Shown here piece after piece: positions 6,095-7,638 of a stretch of 7,638 nucleotides of DNA. Under the pieces are notes generated by a model. That model was not told where the DNA came from, ran no database searches, and worked only from the letters and a program-made list of their open reading frames with translations. The position numbers and the translations under genes are program-made. Every line of letters starts with the position of its first letter. Position 1 is the first letter of the stretch. Origin of the DNA: Anaerolineae bacterium. GTDB taxonomy: Bacteria; Chloroflexota; Anaerolineae; Aggregatilineales; Aggregatilineaceae. The stretch lies in the NCBI GenBank assembly GCA_020848665.1, contig JADLHR010000381.1, forward strand, positions 1 through 7,638, written 5' to 3'.

Positions 6095-7638
6095 ATGACA
6101 CAACTTTCCCGTCGACACTTTCTCAAGGTGAGCGCAGCCGGTACCGCGACGGCGATCCTGGCGGGCTGCGGTGGCGAGCGCTGGGTCGAGCTGGTCCCCT
6201 ATGTGGTTGCGCCTGAGGAGCAGCTTGCCGGTGTGCCGACCTATTTTGCGTCGACATGCCGCATGTGCCCGGCGGCGTGCGGCATTCTCGTCAAGACGAT
6301 GAACGGCCGCGCGATCAAGATCGAGGGCAACCCGGAGCATCCGATCAGCCGTGGGCGAACCTGCGCGCGCGGCCAGTCGGGTCTGCAACTGCTGTACAAC
6401 CCTGATCGCATCACCGGGGCGGTCGAGCAGGAGAAGCGTGGCTCGCGCCGGTACCAGCCGATTGCGTGGAACGACGGCATCAACCGGCTGTATGAGCGGC
6501 TGAACGAAGCGGGCAGTCGTGTCGCAATCTGGCTTGGCTCAGCGACTTCCGGCCACCTGGTCGATTTGTTTACGCTGTTCGCAGACGCGATCGGCGCGCC
6601 CGCGCCTGTACGCTATGACCTCTACGCCGCTTATCACGGCTACGATGTGCTCCAGGCGGTCAGCAATGACTTGCTGGGCAGCGCGGCTCTGCCCGCCTAC
6701 GACCTCGCCGGCGCCGACGTGATTTTCTCGTTTGGCGCGGATTACCTCGGCACATGGCTGAACGCGACCGCTTACAACGTCGCGTATGGGCAGTTCCGCT
6801 CGCAGCGGCCCGGGCAGCGCGGATATTTTGTGCAGTTCGAGCCGCGCATGACGAATACCGGCGCAGCCGCCGACCGCTGGGTACCGGTTCGCTCCGGCGA
6901 CGAGGCGCTGGTCGCGCAGGCGCTGGTGCGCCTGATCGCGGACAAGGGTTTCGGCTCAGCGCAGCGCGTCGAGGCGGCGCAGGCCACGGCGACCGACGTA
7001 GATGTCGCAGCGGTGGCGGCGGCGTGCCATCTGACGGTCGACCAGCTCACCGAGCTGGCGCGCGTCTTTGCGGAAGCCGAACGACCGGTCGCTCTGCCGG
7101 GCGCGGGCCTCGCCGGGCGCGACAACGCGACGGCGGCGGTCGCGGCGGTGCAGGCGCTGAACGTTCTTGCCGGGACAATCGGGCAGGCGGGCGGCCTGTC
7201 GCTCGCGCAAGGGATTGAGGACGCGAGCCTGCTGCCGGCCGCGGCGTCAACCTTTGCCGACGCTCAGGCGCTGGTCGCGCGGATGCAGGCGGGCGAGGTG
7301 GACGTGCTGCTGGTGCATGGCGCGAACCCCGTCTATGACATGCCCGCCGCGCTGGGCCTGGTCGAGGCGCTTGCGAAGGTGGGCACGGTCGTATCCTTCA
7401 GCCCGATGCCCGACGAAACCGCCGTCTATGCGGACCTAGTGCTGCCGGACCGTGTCTATCTCGAAGGCTGGGGCTACGACGTGGCGACGCCTGCGCAGGG
7501 CGGTCTGCCAATCGTCAGCAGCCAGCAGCCGGTCGTCGGGCCGCTGTATGATGCGCGCTCAACCGCTGACGTGCTGCTGACGGTCGCGCGCGGGATCGGC
7601 GCGGCGGCGGCGGCGCTGCCCTGGGCAGATGAAGTCGC
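6095..7638 (+). CDS. actB: Alternative complex III iron-sulfur / molybdopterin-oxidoreductase-like subunit ActB (3' truncated by window)
   Basis: The first 514 codons of a complex-iron-sulfur-molybdoenzyme family protein. A Tat signal SRRHFLK (5-11) precedes a hydrophobic stretch ending LAGC (22-25), which looks like a lipobox, so Cys25 may be lipidated after export. A four-Cys set follows (CRMCPAAC with Cys55, 58 and 62, then Cys90 in TCARG), typical of a [4Fe-4S] site in molybdopterin oxidoreductases. The domain continues with IFSFGADYLGTWL (210-222), VQFEPRMTNTGAAADRWVPVRSG (246-268), VHGANPVYDMP (407-417) and DETAVYADLVLPD (440-452). In the region where active enzymes carry a Cys, Sec or Ser ligand to Mo (about 174-190) no Cys is seen, which fits ActB and its loss of the Mo cofactor. 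ActB is usually about 1000 residues with a C-terminal ferredoxin-like domain, beyond this window. AGGAG (6084-6088) overlaps the actA stop, 6 bases before the ATG. QrcB-like proteins are the main alternative. Confidence 0.85.
   Translation, partial: MTQLSRRHFLKVSAAGTATAILAGCGGERWVELVPYVVAPEEQLAGVPTYFASTCRMCPAACGILVKTMNGRAIKIEGNPEHPISRGRTCARGQSGLQLLYNPDRITGAVEQEKRGSRRYQPIAWNDGINRLYERLNEAGSRVAIWLGSATSGHLVDLFTLFADAIGAPAPVRYDLYAAYHGYDVLQAVSNDLLGSAALPAYDLAGADVIFSFGADYLGTWLNATAYNVAYGQFRSQRPGQRGYFVQFEPRMTNTGAAADRWVPVRSGDEALVAQALVRLIADKGFGSAQRVEAAQATATDVDVAAVAAACHLTVDQLTELARVFAEAERPVALPGAGLAGRDNATAAVAAVQALNVLAGTIGQAGGLSLAQGIEDASLLPAAASTFADAQALVARMQAGEVDVLLVHGANPVYDMPAALGLVEALAKVGTVVSFSPMPDETAVYADLVLPDRVYLEGWGYDVATPAQGGLPIVSSQQPVVGPLYDARSTADVLLTVARGIGAAAAALPWADEV

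Noticed and set aside
1..7638. CRISPR arrays, tRNA or rRNA genes, insertion sequences, phage genes
   Set aside because: I saw no spaced long direct repeats, tRNA-like cloverleaf, transposase or integrase motifs on either strand.

Overview
The window is GC-rich bacterial DNA with two divergent gene blocks separated by about 500 bases of intergenic sequence. The lineage is most likely Chloroflexota, perhaps Anaerolineae-like. This is an inference from the pentaheme cytochrome / CISM subunit pair of alternative complex III, the membrane-anchored Mur ligase and the base composition. No marker gene here fixes the taxonomy.

Left block (minus strand, transcribed from about 5084 towards position 1). 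A compact operon encodes a MurA-family enolpyruvyl transferase homologue, an alpha/beta hydrolase, a MurF-type ligase with an N-terminal membrane domain, a D-Ala-D-Ala ligase (ddl), and the first 28 codons of a further gene cut by the window edge. The first two genes overlap by 4 bp (GTGA). The hydrolase and murF are 6 bp apart, murF and ddl 58 bp, and ddl and the last gene 13 bp. Taken at face value the enzymes belong to cytoplasmic peptidoglycan precursor synthesis: Ddl makes D-Ala-D-Ala and MurF attaches it. Several members are atypical. The MurA homologue lacks the residues equivalent to E. coli Lys22 and Arg91 and has Asp where Cys115 should be, in a shortened loop. MurF has a multi-spanning membrane segment in place of its usual UDP-sugar-binding domain. 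Ddl carries an unusual acceptor-side motif and a C-terminal extension. The block may therefore be a variant or accessory envelope module.

Intergenic region (5038-5545). It holds a strong extended -10 promoter for the minus-strand operon, embedded in a 9-bp inverted repeat and followed upstream by two more copies of the same octamer at exact 28-bp spacing. It also holds an AT-rich island with a plausible plus-strand promoter, and a doubtful minus-strand small ORF with codon use unlike its neighbours.

Right block (plus strand, 5546 to the end). actA encodes a membrane-anchored pentaheme cytochrome c. It is followed after 9 bp by actB, an iron-sulfur/molybdopterin-oxidoreductase-like subunit that is cut by the window end. 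Together they form the start of an alternative complex III (quinol:electron acceptor oxidoreductase) operon. The remaining act genes would lie beyond the window.
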